From assembly GCA_964567125.1 (NCBI GenBank), contig CAZMLC010000043.1, positions 1-23,058 of the forward strand: a DNA stretch of 23,058 bases, given 5' to 3'. Source of the DNA: CAZMLC01 sp964567125. GTDB taxonomy: Bacteria; Verrucomicrobiota; Kiritimatiellia; RFP12; UBA1067. Every line of letters starts with the position of its first letter. Position 1 is the first letter of the stretch. The position numbers and the translations under genes were made by a program. The notes beneath the pieces were generated by a model. That model was not told the DNA's origin. It did not search any database and worked only from the letters and a program-made list of their open reading frames with translations. Positions 6,468 through 16,355 of this stretch are shown here, one piece after another.

Positions 6468-7617
6468 AGGCGATAATCGCCGCAAGGGCGTAGCCGACCC
6501 AGATCAGATGGAGCAGGGGACCGATCCCGATTTTCGTCGTGAGCGGTCCCAGGCACCAGAGCAACACAGCGGCTATGCCCCAGGAGCCGCCGCTGATAAA
6601 GCCCATGCGCTGTCCGAAACGGAGCGATGAATGGGCGTAGCGTGCCAGCGTCATGCAGAAGGGGAAGCTCGCGTAGATAAAGAAGGCTGTAAACATCAGG
6701 AAGGCCGCGGCCCAGGCGCTGTGCGGCGCCCAGAGCAGGTAGAGCAAGGTCAAGGGCGCGCCGAGCAGGGTGGCGGCCTTCAGGATTTTCAGGTGGCCGA
6801 TGCGGTTGGCCAGCGCGCTCCAGGTAATGGAGCCGATTCCTCCGCCGATGCCGAACAGGGTAAAGGAGAGTCCGCTGAACCAGAGCGAGTATCCTACTTC
6901 CTTGTGAAGGTAGGAGGGCAGCAGCGTGGCCTGCGTCTGGGAACAGAACGCGACCAGGCTGGCGACCACAAAGAGCGGCAGATAAGGCACGCTGGGAATG
7001 GTGTCTTCCTTGTTCTGCGGCGTTCTGTGCGTGTCGGTGTCCATGGGCAGGCGCAGACGCGTCAGATAGAGCGGGATCGCGGCCAGCGGGGCCATCAGGT
7101 AGAGCCAGGCAATGGCTTGAAGTCCGCAGAACTGGGTGATGGTCGAGGCAAGCAGGGCGCCTGCCGCAAAACCCAGAAATCCGGAGACCATGAAGATCGA
7201 GGTCGTCAGCGCAGCGGGAATTTCCGTCAAGCCGTGAATCGCGCGGAAGCCCTCAGGATGGACCGCCGCCACGCCGATACCCGCGATAAAGACCATCAGC
7301 GCCATCCAGACAATGCTGATCGGTCCTGTACAGGGCAGCAGCACGACCAGCACGGCGAGGCCTGCGGTCAGGACGCCGCCGCACAGCAGATGGGGCGCTC
7401 TTGAGCGGTTGCTCAGATGGCCGAAGAGAATCTGAAAGGCATTCGCAGAAAAGGCCATCAGCGTGGTGATAAAGATCAGCGAGGGCAGCGAGACTGCATA
7501 GTGCTTGGCAAGCGGAACGAGAATGGGCGCGATCAAACCGACATAGGTATCTGCGACGCCGTGGACGAGAGTGAGGGCGAACAGCTGGCCCCATTGTTTA
7601 CGTTGTAGCGCGGTCAT
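6406..7617 (-). CDS. MFS transporter, fosmidomycin-resistance (Fsr)-like
   Basis: This 403-residue inner-membrane protein has about 12 hydrophobic segments. The N-terminal HGVADTYVGLIAPILVPLA and the GIGVAAVHPEGFRAIHGL loop resemble Fsr-type major facilitator exporters, where a conserved VFHPE segment sits in the same place. Members export small drugs or metabolites by proton antiport; the substrate here is not predictable. The ATG overlaps the recN stop by 4 nt (7614-7617), so the two genes are probably translated from one message although the functions are unrelated. The 3' end overlaps the convergent heparinase-type gene by 62 nt, which leaves no room for a terminator between them. Confidence 0.85.
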   Translation of the reverse strand: MTALQRKQWGQLFALTLVHGVADTYVGLIAPILVPLAKHYAVSLPSLIFITTLMAFSANAFQILFGHLSNRSRAPHLLCGGVLTAGLAVLVVLLPCTGPISIVWMALMVFIAGIGVAAVHPEGFRAIHGLTEIPAALTTSIFMVSGFLGFAAGALLASTITQFCGLQAIAWLYLMAPLAAIPLYLTRLRLPMDTDTHRTPQNKEDTIPSVPYLPLFVVASLVAFCSQTQATLLPSYLHKEVGYSLWFSGLSFTLFGIGGGIGSITWSALANRIGHLKILKAATLLGAPLTLLYLLWAPHSAWAAAFLMFTAFFIYASFPFCMTLARYAHSSLRFGQRMGFISGGSWGIAAVLLWCLGPLTTKIGIGPLLHLIWVGYALAAIIAFIAFRRARTAPAQTPPEPAS

Positions 7618-9287
7618 TTTTCAGAAACAGCGCTGGCGAGCAGTTCGCGCGCATGGCTTTCGATGACGCTGGTGAGCCCTTTGCCGCCCAGCATGCGGGC
7701 AATCTCATCGATGCGCCCGGTTTCATCGAGCCGGGTGATCTGCGTGCGCGTGCGGCCTTTGGCCATGTCTTTGCGCACGACGAAATGGTGATGACCATAG
7801 ACCGCAGACTGCGGCAGGTGCGTAATCGAAATCACTTGATGGGAGCGTGCGACGCGGCGCAGCTTCTGGCCGACGGCGCGACCGACTTCACCCCCGATAT
7901 TGGCGTCGATTTCATCAAAGACCAGCACCGGAATGCTGTCGTGGTCCGCCAGCACAGCCTTGACAGCCAACATGACGCGCGCGATTTCACCGCTGGAGGC
8001 AATGGCCTTCAGCGGCCGCATGGGTTCGCCGGGATTCGGCGCAAAGCCAAAGGAGATGTCATCCGCGCCGTGCGGCTCGGGTTCGATCGGCGTGAGGTCA
8101 ACGGAAAATCCCGACTTGAGGAACCCGAGGTCGCGCAGCTCCGCGGTGATGGCCTTCGCGAGTTTGGTGGCAGCCGCGGCGCGTGCCACAGTCAGGTTTT
8201 GCGCGTGTGCCTTTAGGTCGCACGTTGCGGCGGCAATGGCGGCGGTCAGCGTGTCGATCTGTTCCGTGCGCGTGGTCAGATCGTGCAACCGCTGCGCATG
8301 CTTCTGCGCGGTTTCGAGAACCGCGCAGACGGAACCGCCATATTTGCGCTTCAGCTTCTGCACCAGCGCCATGCGGTCTTCGAGAACCTGCAAACGCTCG
8401 GGATCGGATTCGATGTTGCTCAGACGGTCGTCAATCGAGCGGACTAAGTCCTGGATCTGCGCGGCGATCGACGTCGCTTCCTGCTTCCACTCAGCGGCTT
8501 CAGGAAGAACGCGAGCCAGTTCGCTCAGACGGACTTGCACCGTGGCGAGCTGATCAAAGGCGGCATTCTCATCGGCGTTTAGAAGGTTAGTGATAACCGC
8601 GCCCTCGGCGAGAATCTGTTCCGCGTTGGCCGCCTCCGCGTGCTGCTGGACGAGTTGATCTTCATCCTCTTCGCTGAGAGCGGCTTGGTTGATTTCGTCG
8701 ACGATAAATTGGAGGCGGTCGATCTCTTCCGAGACGTTCGTGCTGTCGCCTTGCAACGCGCTGAGCTGATGGCGGAGCGCTTCGCGTTGGTTCCAGACTT
8801 CACGGTAGGCATCGCGTTGACTGGCAGTATGTCCGTAGGCGTCGAGCACAGTGCGCTGAAATTCGCTCTCCAGCAGCGATTGGTGGTCGTAAGGGCCATG
8901 GATATCAATCAGGTTCGCGCCGAGCTTGCGCAGGGTCTGCGCCGTGGCGGCGGTGTCGTTGATCAAACAGCGTCCCGCGCCTGTGGCGGAGATGGTGCGG
9001 CGGATGATGAGCATGTTCTCTTCGCAGCAGGGCAGGCCGCTCGCTTCGAGCGCCTGATCAATGGTGCGCGTGTCGGCCAGTGAAAAAATCGCTTCGACGG
9101 AGGCTTCAGCCGCACCTTCGCGGATCGCGGATTTATCGGCGCGTTCGCCGAGCACGAGGTTGAGCGCACCCATGAGCACGGATTTGCCCGCACCGGTTTC
9201 ACCGGTGATGATCGTCAGGCCGGCATCGAAGTTGACCACAGCCTCTTCGACAATCGCGAGATTTTTGACTGAAAGATGGGTTAGCAT
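7614..9287 (-). CDS. recN: DNA repair protein RecN
   Basis: This 557-residue SMC-like ATPase acts in double-strand break repair. The Walker A motif GETGAGKS is at residues 29-36, right after the SMC-type N-terminus HLSVKNLAIVEE. The middle is a long helical/coiled-coil arm. Near the C-terminus are the ABC signature (IASSGEIARVMLA, in place of the usual LSGGE form) and the Walker B VLVFDEIDANIGG. Length and order match RecN closely. The gene follows the acyltransferase gene after 20 nt. The ribosome-binding site is weak (AGGA about 12 nt before ATG). No LexA-like box is visible upstream, as expected for a gene inside an operon. Confidence 0.96.
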   Translation of the reverse strand: MLTHLSVKNLAIVEEAVVNFDAGLTIITGETGAGKSVLMGALNLVLGERADKSAIREGAAEASVEAIFSLADTRTIDQALEASGLPCCEENMLIIRRTISATGAGRCLINDTAATAQTLRKLGANLIDIHGPYDHQSLLESEFQRTVLDAYGHTASQRDAYREVWNQREALRHQLSALQGDSTNVSEEIDRLQFIVDEINQAALSEEDEDQLVQQHAEAANAEQILAEGAVITNLLNADENAAFDQLATVQVRLSELARVLPEAAEWKQEATSIAAQIQDLVRSIDDRLSNIESDPERLQVLEDRMALVQKLKRKYGGSVCAVLETAQKHAQRLHDLTTRTEQIDTLTAAIAAATCDLKAHAQNLTVARAAAATKLAKAITAELRDLGFLKSGFSVDLTPIEPEPHGADDISFGFAPNPGEPMRPLKAIASSGEIARVMLAVKAVLADHDSIPVLVFDEIDANIGGEVGRAVGQKLRRVARSHQVISITHLPQSAVYGHHHFVVRKDMAKGRTRTQITRLDETGRIDEIARMLGGKGLTSVIESHARELLASAVSEK

Positions 9288-9307
9288 GTCTAAACCCGTT
9301 CCTACGC

Positions 9308-11161
9308 TTAGGATTCCGCTTTGCCTTCCGCTTCCTCTGTGATGCCGTGGGACTTCAGATAGGAGTCGGCATCGTTGCCCATGTAGCGGCGCAAGGTCTT
9401 CAGCGGTGTGCGGGCCAGATCGACCACGATCAGACCGTCAACGACCGAGCTGAAATCAGGGTCAACGTTAAAAGCGAGCAGGCGTCCGCCGAGTTTCAGG
9501 TATTGGCGCAGCAGCACGGGGATATCTTTGCCATCGGGTTCGATTTCCGCGACGTAATCCGCGACGTTCTCGATGTCGTTCAGCAGATCGCGATACTCCT
9601 TCTGGCACCACTCCGCGCGGCGCGGCGGATGCGGCGGGAATTTCGGCTTCACGAGCGGAGCGAGTTCTTCGTCCATACAGGTCTGGCGCATGGAGGCCAG
9701 AATCATGCAGCGCGAGGCTTCGCGATATTCATTCGTGATGCTGACGGGGCCGAAGAGGACGCGGTAACGCGGATTGCGTACGATGAACATGGCAATGCCG
9801 CGCCAGAGCAGGAAGAGCGAGGTATAGGCCTTCTGGTATTCGATGCGGATAAAGGAACGCCCCATTTCGATCATGGGCGGCAGCTTCTCAACCAGTTTGT
9901 TGTTGAACTTGAAGAGTGTCCGCGTGTAGAGACCTTTCACGCCGTGCTCTTCGATAATCTCGTCTGTCAAGCCCAGACGGTAGGAGCCCGCGATTTCCTG
10001 GCGCTCCGCATTCCACATCACGAGGTGCAGGTAGTAGGTGTCGAACGAATCGAGGTCGATCTCGTTGCCCGTGCCTTCGCCGACCGAGCGGAAGGTGATT
10101 TCGCGCAGGCGGCCGATCTCCTTGAGGCAGCCGGGGATCTGCTTCGGCGTCGCGATAAAGACAATGAAGTCCCCCGCGCGTACCAGAATATTTTCTTCCG
10201 GAAGGGCTGTGATTTCCTTGGCCATCAGATCGGGCGAGATCGGTGCGATGATCGGATCTGGCGGCATCATGGGCGGATGGAAGGAGATGAAGCGGCGTGT
10301 GCGGTGCGTCTCGCGTTCAGCCTGCAGGTAGGTGCGGAAGCGCAGGTAGGTGATGAGGTGCACGTCGTCGGTCGAGAAGGGTTCCCACTGTTTCGGGGGA
10401 ATCGGAAGCCCGATGCGAACGGGCAGCGTGCGGCCCTTTTTGTTCACGAGCTGGCGCGGAAGCATGATGGTGCGCAAGATCGGATGGATCAAACCGATAA
10501 AACAGAAAAGCAGCGAATTGCGGCCCGGGAAATACATGGGTACAACCGTCGCGTTGGATTTGCGGACAAAGGCGGCGATGGTCGCGCTCCAGGCCGGATC
10601 GCAGATGCGCATATTTTTGCGGCGGAAGCTGGAGACTTCACCTGCGGGAAAGACGATCAGCAGGTGATTGTCCTTGAGCCAGGAAATCGACTCTTTAATC
10701 GGACGCATGTTGACGCGCGCGGCATTTTTCGAACCAAAAGGGTCAACGAAAATGAAGAGTTCGCGCATTTCGGGAATCCTCCCGAGGAGGTAGTTCGCCA
10801 TGGCTTTGACATCCGGGCGGACGCGCTTGACCAGCGCCAGCAGGATGATGCCTTCAATGCCGCCGAACGGATGGTTCGCGACAACGACGACAGGCCCTTC
10901 CTTGGGGATGCGGGCGAGCAGTTCTTCTTCGTTGTACGAGACTTTGACGCCCAGACCGAGGAGCGAACGATCACAAAAGGGGATGGTTTCCGGCATACGG
11001 TAGACGTTCGCATAGATCTCATTCATCCGCCGGAACCCGATGATACTTTCCAAGGGGCGTTTGACGATGTATGCGAACATGCGTAGGAACCGCGTGGGAA
11101 TTTTCTTGATCGGCAGTTCAAAAAGTCGCAGTGCCGCTGTCGTTTTTTGATCTTCGTTCAT
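9308..11161 (-). CDS. OlsF-like bifunctional acyltransferase (PlsC + GNAT/hemolysin-like domains)
   Basis: This 617-residue protein combines two acyltransferase domains. The N-terminal part (about 70-290) is a PlsC/LPLAT domain, with NHPFGGIEG at 96-104 (catalytic H97, and E103 where D is usual) and FPAGEVSS at 171-178. The C-terminal part (about 320-560) resembles the OlsB/hemolysin acyl-ACP N-acyltransferases of the GNAT fold. It includes an Arg/Gly-rich GSYRLGLTDEI segment and a later EMGRSFIRIEYQ segment. The same order and size occur in OlsF, which makes ornithine lipid by N- and then O-acylation. Another aminolipid is possible. No Shine-Dalgarno sequence precedes the ATG, which lies 7 nt after the tRNA-Arg CCA. 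I found no better start downstream. Confidence 0.8.
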   Translation of the reverse strand: MNEDQKTTAALRLFELPIKKIPTRFLRMFAYIVKRPLESIIGFRRMNEIYANVYRMPETIPFCDRSLLGLGVKVSYNEEELLARIPKEGPVVVVANHPFGGIEGIILLALVKRVRPDVKAMANYLLGRIPEMRELFIFVDPFGSKNAARVNMRPIKESISWLKDNHLLIVFPAGEVSSFRRKNMRICDPAWSATIAAFVRKSNATVVPMYFPGRNSLLFCFIGLIHPILRTIMLPRQLVNKKGRTLPVRIGLPIPPKQWEPFSTDDVHLITYLRFRTYLQAERETHRTRRFISFHPPMMPPDPIIAPISPDLMAKEITALPEENILVRAGDFIVFIATPKQIPGCLKEIGRLREITFRSVGEGTGNEIDLDSFDTYYLHLVMWNAERQEIAGSYRLGLTDEIIEEHGVKGLYTRTLFKFNNKLVEKLPPMIEMGRSFIRIEYQKAYTSLFLLWRGIAMFIVRNPRYRVLFGPVSITNEYREASRCMILASMRQTCMDEELAPLVKPKFPPHPPRRAEWCQKEYRDLLNDIENVADYVAEIEPDGKDIPVLLRQYLKLGGRLLAFNVDPDFSSVVDGLIVVDLARTPLKTLRRYMGNDADSYLKSHGITEEAEGKAES

Positions 11162-11168
11162 GCGTTAA

Positions 11169-11245
11169 TGGTGCGCCTGGCGGGGATCGAACCCACAACC
11201 TTCGGCTTCGGAGGCCAACACTCTATCCAATTGAGCTACAGGCGC
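11169..11245 (-). tRNA. tRNA-Arg (CCG)
   Basis: This is a complete cloverleaf of 77 nt on the minus strand. The acceptor stem GCGCCTG (11245-11239) pairs with CAGGCGC (11179-11173). The anticodon stem TTGGC/GCCGA carries loop CTCCGAA with anticodon CCG at 11211-11209. The T loop is TTCGATC, the discriminator is A and CCA is encoded (11171-11169). It reads CGG arginine codons. Confidence 0.96.
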
Positions 11246-11263
11246 ATAAGTGGTGTAAATAAT

Positions 11264-11269
11264 AGTATA
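11264..11269 (-). promoter_or_regulatory. Candidate -10 box for tRNA-Arg
   Basis: TATACT on the minus strand ends 18 nt before the tRNA 5' end, a suitable distance. No good -35 is found 16-18 nt further up, so the promoter is uncertain. Confidence 0.3.
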
Positions 11270-11278
11270 CACGGGTTC

Positions 11279-11310
11279 AAAAAGCAAGCCTGCGTCGCAG
11301 TTAATGCAGG
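11279..11310 (-). terminator. Weak terminator candidate after the Minf_1886 gene
   Basis: CCTGC (11310-11306) pairs with GCAGG (11293-11289) over a 12-nt loop, and five T follow after a 5-nt gap. The stem is short, so read-through into tRNA-Arg is likely. Confidence 0.2.
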
Positions 11311-11315
11311 TCAAA

Positions 11316-11753
11316 TTACACGGTCGCTTTGGGTTTTCTGCGTGCAGGCGGCGTTGATGGGATATCGCTTTGCGGTTGAAATGGGGCGCGGAAGGCCTCG
11401 TCAAAATCAAAGACCGCATTGAAATCGCTCTTCGAGTCGGTGTCGGTTTTTCCGAGGCGTCCGATGTCGATCAGGTTGTAGACGATCTCGCCGAAATCGT
11501 TGGTTGCGTGAATGCCCCATTCGGTAAAGACCGCATAGGCCATGGGGCCGAACTCTTCCAGCGCAACGTCGCGGATGCCTTCAGAAAGTTCTTGGCCGGT
11601 CACGTGCTTGTCGCGGTCCGGATTCTGTTTAAGGTGTTTCTTCGTGGTAGTGTTGAGGGCTTCAACCACGAAGAAATAGGCGTCTGCCGCGTAGCGCGGA
11701 TCGCGGGCGCACAGTTTTTCGATATCCGCGGGAAAGGTGTCGGAGGGTATCAT
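11316..11753 (-). CDS. Minf_1886 family protein, unknown function
   Basis: This 145-residue protein matches the Minf_1886-type family known mainly from PVC bacteria. I recognise it by the N-terminal core DPRYAADAYFFVVEALNTT (18-36), HVTGQELSEGIRDVALEEFGPMAYAVFTEWGI (50-81) and NDFGEIVYNLIDIG (84-98). After residue 105 the tail is low-complexity and rich in D, P, K and R, and looks disordered. No catalytic motif, signal peptide or membrane segment is visible, and no function is known. GGAG lies 8 nt before the ATG, overlapping the end of the HIT gene, which stops only 6 nt upstream. The close packing with rny, ymdB and the HIT gene suggests a link to RNA or nucleotide turnover, which is inference only. 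Confidence 0.75.
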   Translation of the reverse strand: MIPSDTFPADIEKLCARDPRYAADAYFFVVEALNTTTKKHLKQNPDRDKHVTGQELSEGIRDVALEEFGPMAYAVFTEWGIHATNDFGEIVYNLIDIGRLGKTDTDSKSDFNAVFDFDEAFRAPFQPQSDIPSTPPARRKPKATV

Positions 11754-11759
11754 GTCACG

Positions 11760-12173
11760 TTACTCCGTGTAGGTCAGAAGCCGTTGGTACGTGGCCATCT
11801 CGTCCATGTTTGGATAGCTGCCCGGGATCCAGCAGATCGGCGTCGTGTTGTGCCGAGGGATGAGGTGAAAGTGGACGTGTGGAACCGTTTGCGTCGCGCA
11901 GGCTCCATTGTTTTGCAAGACGTTGAATCCGTCGCACGGAAGCGTCTTGATCAGGTGGTTCCCGAGCTTTTGCACGACCGCGATGGTGCTTTGCAAAGCC
12001 TCTAGGGGAAGATCCTGGAGCATCGGGGCATGATGTTTGGGCAGGACCAGCAGATGTCCCTTTTCAAACGGGGCAATATCCAGGAACGCGAGGGTATGCT
12101 CATCTTCATAGATTTTGAACGAGGGGATCATCCCCGCGATGATTTTGCAAAAAATACAGGATTCGTCGCGCAT
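11760..12173 (-). CDS. HIT (histidine triad) family nucleotide hydrolase
   Basis: This 137-residue cytosolic HIT protein is of the Hint/YcfF type. Zinc-type cysteines are at 6 and 9 (CIFCKI). FLDIAPFEKGHLLVLPKHH (30-48) is the conserved core. The triad HVHFHLIPR at 99-107 has H99, H101 and H103. Family members cleave nucleoside phosphoramidates, AMP-lysine or dinucleoside polyphosphates. The C-terminal part after 108 (TPICWIPGSYPNMDEMATYQRL) is longer than in minimal Hint proteins. GGAG precedes the ATG by about 7 nt. It lies 18 nt after ymdB and 6 nt before the Minf_1886 gene, in the same operon as rny. Confidence 0.9.
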   Translation of the reverse strand: MRDESCIFCKIIAGMIPSFKIYEDEHTLAFLDIAPFEKGHLLVLPKHHAPMLQDLPLEALQSTIAVVQKLGNHLIKTLPCDGFNVLQNNGACATQTVPHVHFHLIPRHNTTPICWIPGSYPNMDEMATYQRLLTYTE

Positions 12174-12191
12174 AAGGAACTCCTTGTGTTG

Positions 12192-12965
12192 TTACTCGTG
12201 CCAGCGGCAGGTCGTGATCGAAACGGCTTGGCCTGTGGTCCGGTCAATATTGATGATCGCGCCCTCGAGGACGTTGGGCCCTGTGGCGACATCGAATTTC
12301 GCAGGAACACCGGTGAGAAATTTTTTCAGAACGGGTTCAATCGTCCGGCCAATGACAGAGTGGGAGGGCCCGGTCATGCCGAGGTCGGTCAGGTACGCCG
12401 TGCCCTTGGGCAGGATCATGGCGTCGCTGGTTTGAACGTGCGTATGCGTTCCCACAACCGCGGTGACGCGGCCATCCAGATAGTGTCCCATGGCGATCTT
12501 TTCCGACGTGGCTTCGGCGTGGAAATCGACGAGGATCGGCGCATTGGCCGGTAGCGTTTTCAAGACTGCGTCCATGGTCCGGAAAGGACAATCCATGGGG
12601 TTCATGAAGACGCGTCCGAGAATGTTGACGATGGAGAGCGGCCCCAGTGCGGTCTGGATCGTGGTCGACCCAAAGCCGGGAACGCCGGGCGGATAATTGG
12701 CCGGCCGGACGATCCGCTTGTCGGATCCGATGTTGCCTTCAAACTCCTTCTGTCCCCAGACGTGATCGCCCAGCGTGAGCGCATCTGCGCCCGCCTTGAA
12801 AAGCTCCTCGGCCAGAGCCAGCGTCAGTCCGTTGCCTGCGGCCGCGTTCTCCGCGTTTGCGACAATCACGTGCACAGCCTTTTCGTCGCGTAGCCGTTTT
12901 GCCACGCTCGCAAAAATGCGGCGTCCGCCATTGCCCACAATATCACCGACCACTAAAACCTTCAT
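12192..12965 (-). CDS. ymdB: YmdB-type metallophosphoesterase (TIGR00282)
   Basis: This 257-residue member of the YmdB/DR1281 family has phosphodiesterase activity on 2',3'-cyclic nucleotides in characterised homologues. Metal-site residues seen are D8 (VGDIVG), E39-N40 (NAEN), D67-H68 (LGDHVW), H149 (VDFHAE), and H174 and H176 (GTHTHVQ). Position 67 is usually Asn (GNHTW); Asp here is a change at a metal ligand. I start at 12965 (MKVLVVGDIVG), because the fold begins there and GGAGC lies upstream, rather than at an in-frame ATG 12 codons earlier. It begins 14 nt after rny, the same gene pair as in Bacillus, where YmdB acts together with RNase Y. Confidence 0.92.
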   Translation of the reverse strand: MKVLVVGDIVGNGGRRIFASVAKRLRDEKAVHVIVANAENAAAGNGLTLALAEELFKAGADALTLGDHVWGQKEFEGNIGSDKRIVRPANYPPGVPGFGSTTIQTALGPLSIVNILGRVFMNPMDCPFRTMDAVLKTLPANAPILVDFHAEATSEKIAMGHYLDGRVTAVVGTHTHVQTSDAMILPKGTAYLTDLGMTGPSHSVIGRTIEPVLKKFLTGVPAKFDVATGPNVLEGAIINIDRTTGQAVSITTCRWHE

Positions 12966-12979
12966 GCCTGCTCCGTCTC

Positions 12980-14557
12980 TTATTTCGCGTATTCGACGCA
13001 CCGTGTTTCGCGAACAACAACGACGCGGATCTGGCCCGGGAATTGCATGTTCGCCGAGATCTGCTGGCAGATCTCGCGCGCCATGACGATGGCGTCGTTA
13101 TCGGAAACTACGTTCGGTTCCACAATCACGCGCACTTCGCGGCCAGCCTGAACCGCGAAGGTCTTTTTGACGCCCGGAAAACTATTGGCAATGGACTCGA
13201 GCTTTTCAAGGCGCTGCACATAGAGCCCCAGCGTTTCGTTGCGTGCGCCGGGACGCGAACTGGAGATCGCGTCCGCTGCCGAGCAGAGGGTCCCGTAGGC
13301 GCTCTCCGCAGGTACATCGCCGTGATGCGCGGCCACGCTGTTGACGATGATCGCGCTCTCGCCGTTCTGCTTCAGGAACTCCGCGCCGATCTGGGCGTGT
13401 GCACCTTCAACCGCATGGTCCAGCGCTTTACCGATATCGTGGAAAAAGCCGATGCGTCGACCGATCGCCGGATCGAGACCGAGCTCCGCGGACATGATGC
13501 CCATCAGATGCGCCACCTCGATGGAGTGCTGCAGCACGTTCTGCGAATAGCTGGTGCGGAACTTCAGGCGTCCGATAACGCGCAGGATTTCAGCGGGAAC
13601 GCCTTGCACCTTGGCATCGAATGCCGCGGTTTCGCCCGCGTTGTAGATCACGTTCTCCATGTTGTCCGAGACGCTCTTGGCAATCTCTTCAATACGCGCC
13701 GGGTGGATGCGTCCATCTTGCACGAGCTGTTCCAGCGTCTGGCGTGCGATTTCGCGGCGGATCGGGTCGAAGCCGGAGATCACGACCGCTTCGGGCGTGT
13801 CGTCCACCAGCATGGTCATACCTGTCACCGCTTCGAGCGTCCGGATGTTGCGGCCTTCGCGCCCGATGATGCGGCCCTTGACATCATCGCTGGGCAAATT
13901 CACCGTGCAGGTCATGCTTTCGCTCGCATGGGAAATGGCAAACCGCTGGATTGCCGTTGCGACAATCCGCATCGCCTCTTTTTCCGCAGTCTCTTTAGCC
14001 TCTTCCTGACAGCGCCGGATCAGGTTCCCGGCCTCGCTGCGGAACTCCTGCTCGGCGCGCTGATACACGTCGCGCTTGGCCTCTTCGTGCGTCATACCGG
14101 CCAACTTGCGCAATCGCTGTTCCGCCTCCTGTTGACGCGCATCGGTTTCGATACGCTGGGCTTGCAGCTGTTCGGCCTTGTGCAGCACGTCTTCCTGCTT
14201 CTGGCTAACGGACTGCTCTTTTTTGTCGAGGATTTCCGCTTTTTTATCCATGTTCTCTTCACGGATGGTTAAGCGTTCCTCAATGTCTTGCAGCTCTTTT
14301 CGGCGCGCCTTCGTGCTCTTTTCAAACTCTTCCTTGGCCTTGACCACTTCGGCCCGGGCAAGGATGTCCGCCTCCTTGAGTTTGTTGCGGACTTCGATGT
14401 CGGCTTCCTCCAGTTTCATGGAGGCCTTCTTTTCCAAGGCTTCTGCCTGCCAGCGGCCCACAAGACCGCGGAAGGCATAACCACCCAGCACGCCTGCAAG
14501 ACCGAAAAGAAGCGCGACGGTGGCATCACTGACATCGTACCACGTAAAGTTTGTCAT
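12980..14557 (-). CDS. rny: Ribonuclease Y
   Basis: This 525-residue membrane-anchored endoribonuclease starts bulk mRNA decay. The order of parts is as follows. There is an N-terminal transmembrane helix (about 10-30). A long charged coiled coil (about 35-205) follows. The KH domain contains GRIIGREGRNIRTLE (228-242). The HD domain has QHSIEVAHL (343-351) and the metal pair H373-D374 in FFHDIGKALDH. The C-terminal segment ends RETRCVEYAK, very close to the Bacillus protein end. AGGAG lies 4 nt before the ATG. The gene follows the SASA-family gene by only 18 nt and leads into ymdB after 14 nt. Length and residues are typical. Confidence 0.97.
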   Translation of the reverse strand: MTNFTWYDVSDATVALLFGLAGVLGGYAFRGLVGRWQAEALEKKASMKLEEADIEVRNKLKEADILARAEVVKAKEEFEKSTKARRKELQDIEERLTIREENMDKKAEILDKKEQSVSQKQEDVLHKAEQLQAQRIETDARQQEAEQRLRKLAGMTHEEAKRDVYQRAEQEFRSEAGNLIRRCQEEAKETAEKEAMRIVATAIQRFAISHASESMTCTVNLPSDDVKGRIIGREGRNIRTLEAVTGMTMLVDDTPEAVVISGFDPIRREIARQTLEQLVQDGRIHPARIEEIAKSVSDNMENVIYNAGETAAFDAKVQGVPAEILRVIGRLKFRTSYSQNVLQHSIEVAHLMGIMSAELGLDPAIGRRIGFFHDIGKALDHAVEGAHAQIGAEFLKQNGESAIIVNSVAAHHGDVPAESAYGTLCSAADAISSSRPGARNETLGLYVQRLEKLESIANSFPGVKKTFAVQAGREVRVIVEPNVVSDNDAIVMAREICQQISANMQFPGQIRVVVVRETRCVEYAK

Positions 14558-14575
14558 GGTGCTCCTTCTCTTGGG

Positions 14576-16177
<1,602 letters not shown>

Positions 16178-16204
16178 GTCAAAATCCCTTTCAAGTAAGT
16201 AATT

Positions 16205-16233
16205 AGTGTAACTGGATTGAAGGGATAAATCAA
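16205..16233 (-). promoter_or_regulatory. Promoter candidate for the esterase-rny operon
   Basis: On the minus strand TTGATT (16233-16228) and TACACT (16210-16205) are 17 nt apart. Each matches consensus at 4 of 6 positions. The leader to the ATG at 16177 would be about 20 nt. Confidence 0.4.
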
Positions 16234-16355
16234 TCTTCGTTTGCGATTAGGCAGGGGGCATGTACGGGATAAATATCAACCGCAGTGTTGAGGTCTCGCC
16301 TTACCTGCGAACCTTAACCCCTGATCCCCTTTTCTTGCACACTTCTTCGCTCGGG

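Noticed and set aside
9347..11086. 579-codon plus-strand frame opposite the acyltransferase gene
   Set aside because: Shadow of the two-domain acyltransferase; no ribosome-binding site or domain of its own.
12857..14272. 471-codon plus-strand frame opposite rny
   Set aside because: Opposite a near-canonical RNase Y; composition is typical of an antisense shadow and it has no recognisable domain.
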